Source of the DNA: Spongospora subterranea f. sp. subterranea
Taxonomy: Eukaryota; Endomyxa: Phytomyxea; Phytomyxea; Plasmodiophorida
Reading direction: 5' to 3'
Length of the DNA stretch: 64,000 nt
NCBI GenBank assembly: GCA_049724395.1
Contig: JAUGWO010000023.1
Span: 124,001 to 188,000 of the forward strand
Shown piece by piece: positions 23,347-33,700 of the stretch. Under the pieces are notes generated by a model, which saw nothing but the letters and a program-made list of their open reading frames with translations, was not told where the DNA came from and searched no databases. A program made the position numbers and the translations under genes. The first letter of the stretch is position 1; each line of letters begins with the position of its first letter.

Positions 23347-25229
23347 TCAGACAAGGTTGAGTTTGCTCGTTGATGTTTTCATGTGCTTGTAAACGAAATT
23401 CTCATCTAAACTGTCGAGATGTTTCGTGAACGCGTCTTGCTGCTTGAGCCACGGATGCTGTCCGCACTGTTCGAACGCATCGGCGATCCATCGATCCTTC
23501 CGGTTCTTGGTATTGATTTCATCGTACGCTGTCTCGATCATCTCAATAAGGCTTTCTCTCGGGACGGACAACACGCTCCCGGACAGCATTTCTGCTGATA
23601 GGTCACCAATTGCATCCGCTCTGAACCGGTAGTATGCCTCCTTAATCTTCGACTTCAGGGGCTTATTGATTGCGATGTCACAAACCTGTATTATAGAGGT
23701 CATTCCATCGGGAATATACTCGATGAAAATCTTCCCGCCATTCTTGGCATGATTCTTGGCTAGCCAATCGTCGATCAGGTCACCATAATGCGTTGTCGAT
23801 CGATCTACGATTAGCAACGTGTTCTGTGTGGGGAACATCTTCAGCAACCACTCCAGACATAGAATGAAGACGTATCGTGTCATCCAATGGGATGGGTTGA
23901 ACAAAACCGTGCTCTTTGTATAGTGTGCCCAATCGTGCATGAGAGTCGATCCGAACACCCCTGTGTCTATGATAAAAGGTGGGAGGAGCTGCGACGATAA
24001 CAAGCTGGCCGTTACCACCAACGTTACCCCTTTCTTCTCATTTGCAACGGGCACAATCGTACCAACCCGCTTTGTTCCGGTCGGGACGAGCACACGATCA
24101 GTCGATTGGTAATGATGAATGAAGGTTTCATCCATGTTGAGCATACATTGTCAACCTTAAGACGGATTGCAGCCTCGCGAATAAGCTTGGAAGTGGTCAT
24201 AGCAATTTCCTTCCAGTCCATCGGGACCTTCTGCGATATCGAACCTAGACGGTCCGCGTATCGAATGCGCGCAAGCAGGCGCGACAACCAGACAGACAAG
24301 CGATGCTTGTCGTTCACCAGGGTCATGAACTTCTTGTCTTTGGCATCGCGTCGCCCCCACTTCGCGCGCGTCGTCACGTAGACTTCCTCCCTAGTCACTG
24401 GATCACCTCGCTCGAAACGGTTTACTATAAACTTTGCAACGTCGTCGGCCTGCTCCACGAACTTGATTGGAGCGCCCAGCTTCATGGATTCGTTGCAATC
24501 AGGTAAGCGAGATGTCGACTTCTTGAGGAAAATAATTTTGCCTGGGTGTGTTCGTGACATTGATGACAACTTTTGGCAAGATAGCCTACCATCATTGACC
24601 ACGAGCTTGGTCTGGCTGTGTCGGGCCGCACAAGCGGCCGCACTTTCGTACTTGAGCAGTATCTCCGCCTTGATTTTTGTTGAGCCTGCTCCACCAGCAA
24701 ATATAAATTTCTTTCGGAACGGAATTACGCCTATAATGTCGTCCTTGGTCGCATGCTTCACAATTGCGAGCCATTTGTAGATTTTCTCCTTGCGAAGCCA
24801 ACTTCGCAACGTCACAGGTTTAACGACGTGACCGAACACCCTGTCGAACATGATAAAATCGCCTGACCCAAGGTCCTGATGCAAATGAAACGCGATTATT
24901 CTGGAACGAACTTCCCATGTCAACTGTTTGGCGAGGCCGGTCGGGGCTGTAACCGGTAAAGTTGGCAAGATGACGACGTCATCAAGGAGTAAAACCTCAA
25001 TTTTGTCGATCATCGATTTTAACAGACTTTCAACATTGTCAAGGTCCTGACAGCTGGATTGCAGCTCAAGGTGGCTCCGGTGACGACGAATTTCCGCAAG
25101 GCGGGCAGCGTCATGGTCTGCAGCGGCCTGACTATCAATGCCAATGATGCTTGACCACGAAAGTACGACAGACATGTTCTTCAGGTGTAGGTCAATCGCC
25201 GCCTGTTTCTTAGTTTTCGGCTGCGCCAT
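23347..25229 (-). CDS. DDE_1 (pogo/jerky-like) transposase, one apparent frameshift
   Basis: ATG at 25229 (MAQPKTKKQAAIDLHLKN). The N-terminal part carries CENP-B/Tc5-type DNA-binding sequence, with a second helix-turn-helix near DKHRLSVWLSRLLARIRYAD and KVPMDWKEIA. The catalytic core follows: the first Asp in LNMDETFIHHY, the second in LLIVDRSTTHYGD, the third in MTSIIQVCDIAINKPLKSK, the spacing and wording of the DDE_1 family. The frame changes near 24140, between KVDN and MLNMDETF; a single missing base explains it, and a programmed frameshift is less likely. It cuts and pastes the element at TA sites. It overlaps the OTU gene by 20 nt at its start. Confidence 0.85.
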
Positions 25230-25932
25230 CTTCCGCTCTGTGTTTGGTTTCGATGCGTGAAATGCCTTTGCGTTTGGAACCGGCAGACACGGGTTTAACA
25301 TAAGCGGTAACAGTTGACTGGATCAGTGGCTTCGGTATCGGGCGCATATCCGGGTGAAGACACGCGAAATGGTTCAGCAAATGCGATGCAGCACCAGAAA
25401 CACGAGTCAGCGGGCGAAGATACGTGTGATGATAGACATGCGCGGAAAACTCTGACAAAATTGAGGGTCTATGATTGAGTTTAAGAAACATTGCAGTTGT
25501 CTTACCATGAGACAAGGCATAGTCGGGCATATGCTGTTCCAAAAACGATTTGGTTGACCACAAAGTTATGCCTTCCTCGAAGTTCGAGTAGACGTTGATG
25601 TCGATATTATAAAGGATCGAAAGAAGCGCCATATCAACGTTACTAGCAAACGAACGTGATCGACGCAAACCTGCGATGACCTCAACGAAGGAACATGGTC
25701 CTGAGGGAACTCTCCGATGCAAAAGGTCGACCACCTTCTCAGCTGCTGCACGACCACACCCGAGCGCGAACGCTGCCGTGGCCTGACGTAGGTCTGAGTG
25801 ACTGAGGCTGGGCACTTGACGACTAGCAACGATAGCATGGTAGAAACAGTTCCCATCCCCGGGAACGTCTTCTGGTACAAAGGCTTTGCCATTGTGTCTA
25901 AAAGTGGTGAACGTCGACCATTGGGAGACCAT
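25210..25932 (-). CDS. OTU-family cysteine protease encoded by the transposon
   Basis: 240 residues from the ATG at 25932. The OTU catalytic block is plain: VPGDGNCFYHAIVASRQV (Asp and Cys of the DGNC motif), HSDLRQATAAFALG, a central VDMALLSILYNIDINVYSN strand-helix region, and a candidate catalytic histidine in MFLKLNHRPS. The tail is basic (SAGSKRKGISRIETKHR). OTU enzymes remove ubiquitin or related modifiers. OTU domains occur in some retroelements and viruses, but I do not know of them as a standard partner of DDE_1 transposases. Its last 20 nt overlap the transposase start in another frame. A longer start using a non-ATG codon at 26058 is ignored. Confidence 0.82.
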   Translation of the reverse strand: MVSQWSTFTTFRHNGKAFVPEDVPGDGNCFYHAIVASRQVPSLSHSDLRQATAAFALGCGRAAAEKVVDLLHRRVPSGPCSFVEVIAGLRRSRSFASNVDMALLSILYNIDINVYSNFEEGITLWSTKSFLEQHMPDYALSHGKTTAMFLKLNHRPSILSEFSAHVYHHTYLRPLTRVSGAASHLLNHFACLHPDMRPIPKPLIQSTVTAYVKPVSAGSKRKGISRIETKHRAEDGAAEN

Positions 25933-26235
25933 GATAGCCCGTTGGACCAAGATGACAATTGAGGCGACGAGCCGACGACGCTGCCCCCATAACAACGCAC
26001 CGCAGGTCCGCAGCACAGTCAACTTTATTCCTTGGCCAGCAAACCCTTCACTCCGCAAATTCTTACCGATACCCTACCTATGGTAGTGCATTTTACGATT
26101 GGGCAAAGTCGGGAGTCACGGAGTTTCAAGTTTGATGGAAAGTTTCAAAGTGCACTTTTTTGTGTGACCAAAAATGGCAATGTGCCGGTATTTTTACCAT
26201 ACTTATGTGCCGGGGGGTCGATTATACGTTATTAA

Positions 26236-26265
26236 AGTTGATACGTTATTTCGTGCCGTACGGTA
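26236..26265 (-). repeat. right terminal inverted repeat of the transposon
   Basis: Reverse complement of 23131-23160 with one mismatch (position 14 of the repeat). The outer TA is the duplicated target. Confidence 0.92.
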
Positions 26266-26391
26266 TTTATTTTTCGACGTTTTTCAATCAATCACAGCGA
26301 TCTTCTAAAACCTTGTATAGATGTACTGTTTTGACTCGTGATTGGTTGGGGGGATACCTTTCCCTATGGGGTCTGCTCTACTGGCTTCTCT

Positions 26392-28075
26392 CTACTGCAA
26401 CGGACCGATCTCTAGGGCACTCGGCTGTCGTAGGAATGTGTAGTCGTGGGTATAGCGAGGTGTCACGACACACAGCAACAGGCACATGAGTAGCACTTGC
26501 GCCATCTGGACCAGCGCCTCAGGAAACAGGAAGATCACGTGGGTATGCTTGATTGACGCCCGGTTCTCGGCTAGATTTCTGGGAACGCTCATAATGAATA
26601 AGAAGGTTCAAAAGACTCAACGAATGCGAAAAACCAACATTGAAATACCAGCAATGCCGATCATAGTGGTTAATAATGCCAATAGAAATTTACAGGTCCA
26701 TTGAAAAAACCGCACCAGCTCAGGTCTACCAGTCCTCAAAAAAGACATCGTCTTCAACGCGGGCCTGCTAAGCAACGAAAATCCAACGATATCAATCAGT
26801 ATCAGCGGCAGGAAATGCGAAATATCGTAGCGTTGAAGGAACGAATCTCCCTGCAAATTCCATGATACTATCGCCTAATAGAGGTTCAGCACCCACCGAA
26901 TGGCCAGGGACACCGGTCTTACATGGCAACCTGCGTATGCAGACACAAGCAAACCCATTTGTTTTCGATGTCGGACGGAGATATCGGATAACGACAAAGG
27001 GGCAGTTAACCCATATCCGTAAAGGAACAGGGTCATGGCGCCATATATGCTAGCTCGTGTCAAAAGTGAGACCGCATCGGCAATAAACCAGGAGAAGCCG
27101 GGATACCCCGTCTCGTCATATGTCGACAGATAGTACATCCAGGACAGAAACCCGATTATCATTGAAATCAGCTGTCCAAGGACGATGACGTGCACAATGT
27201 AGACATTTCTTCTATATCGGGCGCAGATGGCAGCGAATATGACCAACATTCCCAAAGTAAACCAGACGGCGATGTTATAGAACGACAGCAAATTCCATAA
27301 ATGGGGAGGGAGGTGCCGGTTTGATGATTTGATCGATACGCTGCCGTCTAGAAGGACAGGACCGATATTCTGGATGTCACAATGCGATAGCAGGAGCATA
27401 TATGAGTTTGGGCCGGTCAAGGCGATCCTTTTCTGGAATCGCAAGCTTGATTTATCGGCGGGGAACACGATCGTCTCTCTGTTGGGATTAACCACATTCG
27501 AAGGCAGCAATAATGTGCCGAGGCGATCACACCGTCCGCCTTTATGCAGCTCATTCAGACAGCAAAATGAGAGCTATATAACGGAAGCCATGTTCATTTG
27601 ACCATTTGAGAGTTCAACGCGCTGATCACCAGCTTACCATACGAGGATATTGAGCGGCGCGTCCAGGAAAAGCATCCAATTCCGGATTAGCAATCAATGT
27701 GAGCTCGATAAACCCTTCACGTCCTAGTTTCGCTTTTGACGTATCTTTTGACATGTCCCTCTTCAACGTCACTAGAAATAAATTTAACCGCTTGAACAGG
27801 AAATAAAATGCGTTTTTGGGTTTACGATCAATATTGATGACAGTTCCATCGTTATCAACAGGTGACGAACTAGCAATAGCAGCAAACCATTGCTGGCGGA
27901 CAGATAGCTCTGATAACTGTAGAATACAGAATTCATGGTTAGGCGAGTATAGAACGCCGGGTTGGAGGATCCGACCTCGGAACCCTCGTATTTCGCAAAA
28001 TATGAATGCCGAGACCTGACACACATTGGATATAGATAAAACAGTGTATAACGCCAACAGCATGTCATGGATCAT
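26392..28075 (-). CDS. seven-transmembrane protein, GOST / Lung_7-TM_R-like
   Basis: It starts at 28075 with a signal peptide (MIHDMLLALYTVLSISNVCQ), followed by a luminal domain opening CEIRGFRGRILQPGVLYS. A run of hydrophobic helices follows: AVWFTLGMLVIFAAICARY, VIVLGQLISMIIGFLSWMYY, LLTRASIYGAMTLFLYGYGL, FLPLILIDIVGFSLL, FLLALLTTMIGIAGISMLVF and ALVQMAQVLLMCLLLCVV. The start of the 7-TM region and the GYGL(T) motif resemble the GPR180/TMEM145 branch of GOLD-domain seven-transmembrane proteins, which work in the Golgi or at the surface in trafficking. A 51-nt intron (GTTGAG..AATCTAG) joins RI to PENRASIKHTH. Family assignment is by general pattern only. The stop at 26392 lies 127 bp from the transposon end. 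Confidence 0.6.
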
Positions 28076-29185
28076 ATATATGGTCCAGACCCTGAGATAT
28101 ATCAACGGCCTGGTCGGTCGGCTAACGAGGCGATCGGGTCTAGTCTACAGTTGGCTCAGACCTGCGCATATTGGGCTGGGCACATCTCTTGGCCAAGGGT
28201 GCCAACCCAGGTAACCAGGCCGGCTCCAACGTCACTCATTGATTGAACACGCTGCCTGGACTTAGAATGACGATGTCCACAAGGGTAGGTAAAGGGCAAA
28301 CGATGCTTTGCATTTTCAATAAACAAAAAGTTCAACTTGATTATTCTGTGTTCACTGTACTAAAAAATAGATAAAGTGAAATTACACTTTGAGATGCCAC
28401 TCATTGCAGAAATTTTTGGAGTTAATTTTGAGATCTGATCGTCTAATTGTCAAGTATCAATCTGAGAGCGTTCCAGTATTCGAGGTTTTGGTTGACTGTA
28501 GAATTCCGATTTCCGAACTTGCAAGCTTAGATGATACTATCGACAGGAAAAGTCATATCTCACATGATTCGCATTAGGCGACGATAAAGAGCTTGTGTGG
28601 CTGCGACAACGTCTATTTACTGTCAGATTGATTGATGGGCTCATGATGACACCCCAAACTCATAATCGGAGTCCGGCCTGAGATGCTGGTTCCGTTATAC
28701 ACCAACGTTGATGTGAGGCTAACTCCAATAGGGTATGGACATCAAACCCTTGAAACCGATTTTTTGGGGTTCGGTTTATAATTATGCTTTCGAAACCTTG
28801 TCATGAATAGCCACAGAGCGCCACGCCAGACCTAATTGATCACTGCTGCTCTCCAGTCACTCGGGATAGGAATACGTTGGGCTAAACCAGTCAATACATA
28901 TGGGACATTATATCAAATTTCTATCATAACATATCACCGGAAACAGGCTGTTAACATGCATCGGTGTAGATCACAATAAGAGAGCAAATCCAAGCTAAGT
29001 TCGACTTCACATTTTTCGACACGCGGTGAACACCTCCGAACGTCCTGGAATATCCTGCTGTAGAGTGTGCCCCCTTCGCAGATGTTGCACCATCGGTGCT
29101 GCGTGGTCGGCGCTTCTGACACGGTCGACCTCGCGATTGCTTCGGATCGAGCGCGTCGATGTGGCAGCGCTGCTCTCGCCTAATC
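28076..29185. other. intergenic, possible small exons
   Basis: About 1.1 kb with no recognised gene. The frame at 28430-28577 (KYQSESVPVFEVLVDCR, then ISELASLDDTI) reads a little like protein and may be an exon, but I found no start or partner exon that joins it. The middle (28620-28920) looks non-coding. Confidence 0.3.
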
Positions 29186-29422
29186 CTATCCCTTCCTGAT
29201 CACCTGTATTCGTATGGGGGGCGGGACCCGTCGTAATGCCCGCCTGAATCGCAACACAGGGAAGGTCACGTTAATCGCGGGGGGCCACTGGACACGTTTC
29301 GTTTCATGGATGTGGTGAACAGTGGTGATGGTGTCTTGGTCCAGTAATGGGTTGCATCCCTTAGTTGATATCTTAAACAGAACATCAGTCGTGTCCTGCT
29401 TCACACGCTTCCCCATTATCAT
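29186..29422 (-). CDS. hypothetical small basic protein
   Basis: A 78-residue frame from ATG-ATA-ATG at 29422: MGKRVKQDTTDVLFKISTKG, then DQDTITTVHHIHETKRVQWP and a basic C-terminus (RFRRALRRVPPPIRIQVIRK). It is divergent from the SAM-domain gene, starting 84 bp away, so the gap would be a shared promoter. It could be an organellar ribosomal or import-type protein from its size and charge, but I recognise no family. Confidence 0.4.
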   Translation of the reverse strand: MIMGKRVKQDTTDVLFKISTKGCNPLLDQDTITTVHHIHETKRVQWPPAINVTFPVLRFRRALRRVPPPIRIQVIRKG

Positions 29423-29506
29423 TAGCCACGGCGGGTCAGGTTGAGTCGAACGGGATTACGCCAGCACCGGCCAAGGGGGCGAGCACGACCCGCTGAACTC
29501 ACTGGC

Positions 29507-30688
29507 ATGGACAACGAGCACGGGCCATGCCTCCAGGCGCTCATCGCTGATTTCCCGATTACGGCGCAAATGGTGGGAGGGAATACCAACGTAGAAGATG
29601 GGATGAATGACCGGGAGTGTCTGAGTCCAATGGCCATCAACAGTGCTCAATGTGGGCCAGGTTATACCATACATGAGGACAAATACATGAATATCAAGGC
29701 AGAAGATGCTCAGCTAGCATCGTTTAGGCCGGAAATGGACTATAATGCTTGGGGAGTATGTTACACCAACAATTATGCTTGCTCAATGTTGCTAATCATG
29801 TCTTGGGTAGATTACGTTGGGAGAACACATTCCAGAGACATATCAAAACCGGACCATTGACAGAAAAGAAATAATGAAGGTATATATGCGCAATTACCGT
29901 CGCAGGTTTGGCTTTCAACATCCTAGCGTAGTCTCTCAAATAACAGTTGCATGTATTATAGACAAAAAACGACACTAGACTCACTTCCGTCCGCAGAGCG
30001 GGAGACGATCTTGCAAAAACAAAGGGAGCGTGTTCGTGAAAGGGTACGGAGGCATAGATTCAGGAAAAAGTTACGCGCATCCGGAGCACAGCCTGCGGAA
30101 ATTGAACGTCAGGTCCAAGAACTACTTCCCCAGCTTACTCAGCAACAGAATGTGCCTGAGAATTATCAGTTCAGTCTTGGTCAGCAACAGAAAGTTCCTC
30201 AGCAACAGATGGCCATCTGTCTAGACATGCCAGTGTCTTTATCATCATTTTCTGGACATCTCGCCCCTGGAGATCTTCGACGACGGCTGCCGGAAGTTTA
30301 CCAGAACACTTCGCCATTTTTAGGAAGTCACTCTGGGCAAGCCCCTGTCCTCGTTGCTCCAGGTCAATTTACGAAATGCGATTTTGAGTTGCAACCACAC
30401 CAAGAAATGCATTTTCAACCGCCAAACCTTAAGCTTTCTGCAGACATGAGAACATCAGAAATGAAACTATCACCGTCGTCGTGGAGCTCTAGCCAAGTCG
30501 GCGTGTTTCTTGATGGGTTGGAACTCAGCCATTTAAAGACTATTTTTGAGCGTCATCACGTCACCGGTATTGGCTTACTCTCACTAACGTCTGGACGGCT
30601 ATGTGAAATGGGAATCGATCATATTGAAATTCAAAAGGAAATTCTCAATGCTATTGATTCATTGAAGCGGGTCTCACTGTTCAATTAA
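29507..30688 (+). CDS. SAM-domain protein with a basic region
   Basis: Three exons (29507-29755, 29811-29905, 29947-30688) give 361 residues. All junctions are GT-AG and in frame. Residues about 85-160 are rich in Arg/Lys (RTIDRKEIMKVYMRNYRRS, then ERVRERVRRHRFRKKLRASG) and could bind nucleic acid or form a basic helix. A Gln/Pro-rich linker follows (QLTQQQNVPENYQ). The last 65 residues are a SAM domain: WSSSQVGVFLDGLELSHLKT, then GIGLLSLTSGRLCEMGIDHI. SAM domains mediate protein-protein contacts and sometimes RNA binding. The role is unknown; a DNA- or RNA-associated regulator is the best guess. Confidence 0.75.
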
Positions 30689-30795
30689 GCATTTATCGTA
30701 ATAGAAGCTTATTGTATATAAATATACACGATCGTTTGGAACTGTCAAAAGTGATGCACGTTGTACATAAACTGTCTAATGAGAGACGTGAGAAA

Positions 30796-33700
30796 TCACT
30801 CATCTTCTGTTTCGTCACATGTGTCGTGGGCATCATCAAGTGTTGCAGTATCACTGATAAGATCGTTTGCTTCATCGGCATTTTCTTCATTTTCTTCGCC
30901 CCTTAGTAAAAAGAAACAAATCTCAGAGAGCGAATTACAAACTACGTAAACGTAAAGGTACTGTTGGCTCAAAACTTCAGATTCCTGTTCGTCGTCGGCC
31001 TCTTCGCGCTCTTTTCGAGACCGTTTTTTTTTGTGTTTCTTTTTCTCACCAGCGTTTTTTCCTAACACCTTAGAAACTGAAAACCTGAAGTCAAAAACGG
31101 TAGATCTCTTGAAATGCTCTGCGAGTTGCGGTAGCTTTAATGCAATTCAGCGGGACCTATAAATTTGAAAGATACGCGAACGTTACCTTCAACATATTGA
31201 AGTATTTGATGCAAACATGCTCAAATTGTTCCAGTTGATAAATTACTGGGGGGAGAAGTCTATTCTCGCCAGCAATCATCTCCTTCGTTGAAGATTTTGA
31301 TTCTCCAGGGCATCCATTAGTATCCTGAGCCATTAATAAAAACGGAATGTTATCGGTGTGCTAGCATACCTGTAAGAACTTAAATAGGGAATCTAAAAAA
31401 ACACGGGGATATAATAAATTTCGGTTCCGTTTTTGTCAAATAGTACTCACAGACAGATGGAGTGAGGGTAGAACCGATGAACGTAGCAAGCCCTTGGAAG
31501 CGCCTAGAAACGGGAACTTTGCCAGAAAGTAGAAGTTTCGTTGCAGCAACGGCTAGTTTGAAACTTCGAATCAAAAACGAAAGGGTTTGCTTGAGAGAAT
31601 TGTGATTTTTCAATTTGATGGAAACCAGCTCATTGGTCACCTACCCAACCGTTGTCAAAAACAAGTATAGTAGTGAGGTCATCCCTACCTGTAACGAACG
31701 GTGCAATAGAGAAAAAATGCAGTCTTCACACGAGCGGCTATGGGGCTCTGGAAAAGGTTTGAGAGCACGAGAATTCTCTGCAAGAACAGCACCATGATCA
31801 ACCCTAACAGCACAATAAGATGTTGAGACTAGCCGTAGGCGAACAATTACAATTTGATATGGGAGAAAAGCCATTCTGCCACGGTTATTTCGGCTTCCAT
31901 GATCTGATGCAAGCGAGCGCATAAAGCAGGAACAGTTTGATCACTAACGAAGCCCATCTCCGAAGTAGCTGTAGCTAGCATAATTTCTGAAACGTCTCCC
32001 AAAACTGTAACACAATCCTGTGCAATTCTGATAGGAGACCGTCATGAAAATCAGCAATCCAAAACAATTTGATACCTGTGAAGAAAGTCGTAACATTCTC
32101 GAAAATTGAATATTGAGCACCCATAAGCACCGAGGTCCGCAGCCAATGATGGAACTGTCACATTGTATCTGCAAGCCTGTATCACTTTAAAAAAACCTGA
32201 AGGTGGAGACAAGCGTCATCGTCAACCTCTGAGAACCAGGGCAATCTGGTCTCAAGTTTTTCTTGAAGAAAATGCGAGCAAGATACTATGCAAGACAGAA
32301 GATGTGATGTCTCTTCCTCTAAAACAACAGAGTTATCGCTACAAGACGATAGTAGCATATGCTCCAGCATTTGAACGAACTCAGCAAGGCCAGAGGATCG
32401 CTCATCTTGTCGACAGTCCATATCTTTGATTATTTCATGAACCATACATGATTGAATGAATTGCTCTACAGCTTGTTCACCGAACACAGCAACAGCATCC
32501 AGACAATGGCAAAGCAATCCTAAACTCAACGCAGCAAGTGAAGGTCCTTTATCGGATTGATTTGCTCCAGATGCCGCCGTTGCGGAAGCCAGGTCATGAA
32601 CGCATTGGCGCACAAGAACCGGGGCAATGGAGCAGCAATCGTGTAAAAATGAGTTCCGCTGAGCAACAGTGTTGACCGAGCGAGAGGCGAATGTGATGGC
32701 CTCATCAGCACCAACAAGGACGTAACGTAGAAAGTCTGTTGAAGAAAGGATTTTCGAGCGAACCGTTTGGTCTGGAATGTCAATTGCATATGCACCACCT
32801 TCGACCTGCATGAACGTCTCAGGTAAACAATGTGGATAGTTTCATTGGCTAGAACCGAGAATTTGCCATGTACGGCAGTGAGGATGGATATGAACGAGTG
32901 AAGAGCTCTTGAATCAGGAGTACTCGATGCTTGACCAGGATTATTGCCTTTTGCGTTTGGCTTGTACCTTAGTAAAGGCACTAGTCCTTAAACTCGCATA
33001 AACTTTATGTAACTGAAAAATCTGATTGTCGCATTAGAGAGTTACCCCACCGTCATTGCAATGCAGTTAATCAAACCTGATCTAACGTTTCCGATGTCAA
33101 ATCTGGATGGGTGGCCTATATCGACAAGATTAAATGAGCAGACGCGGAAGAATATACAGCCGACATACAATAATGAAATGAATCAAGGTATCATGAATCT
33201 CCAACCAAAAGAGGCTTGATAGACGTAGGTTGGCGCGAAACACGTTGTCGTCTTCGGCAGGTGTTAGCTGTGAGAGTCTCCTATCTCCGCGGAAATCGAA
33301 AGCGAAATCTTCTAGTACGCATTTGGATAGTTTTCGAAGGACTATATCAACAATATCGTTGCTATGAGCAACCGATTCTTTATTTCCATCGCCTTTTCCA
33401 TCCTCAAGGACACAATGGCAAAAGCACCGAAATAAAGAAGGTAGCGGTTCCATAATGGTTCCCGACTCAATGCAATTATCAAGATGAAAGGGCAATTTCA
33501 CGGCTGCATCTCTTTCTACCATACGGTCAAGATGCTTGCTCAGTAGTCCAAGAATCTGTTCTCGTAAAGTCTGCGATCCCTGACAAAACGACTGTTCCAA
33601 ACGTGAATATAAATGTTTTCGGACAGCAGCTTGCTGAGTTAGTGCTCGATGTAATAACCCTTGGGTTTCAATGAAGAACATTGCATCTGGGGAAGTGGGG

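Larger units (their letters stand above)
23131..26265 (-). mobile_element. Tc1/mariner-superfamily (pogo/DDE_1-like) DNA transposon with an OTU protease gene
   Basis: A 3.1-kb element whose ends are 30-bp inverted repeats beginning TACCGTACGGCAC (23131-23160 and 26236-26265, one mismatch). The outermost TA on each side is the expected TA target duplication. Inside, on the minus strand, lie an OTU-domain gene and a DDE transposase gene that overlap by 20 nt, and a ladder of four palindromes next to the left end. The near-identical ends suggest recent insertion. The transposase appears to have one frameshift; the rest looks whole. It lies between SLU7 and the 3' end of the 7-TM gene, in neither coding region. 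Confidence 0.88.

Noticed and set aside
30693-30949. Plus-strand small frames after the SAM gene
   Set aside because: They are complements of the acidic FANCI C-terminal exon.
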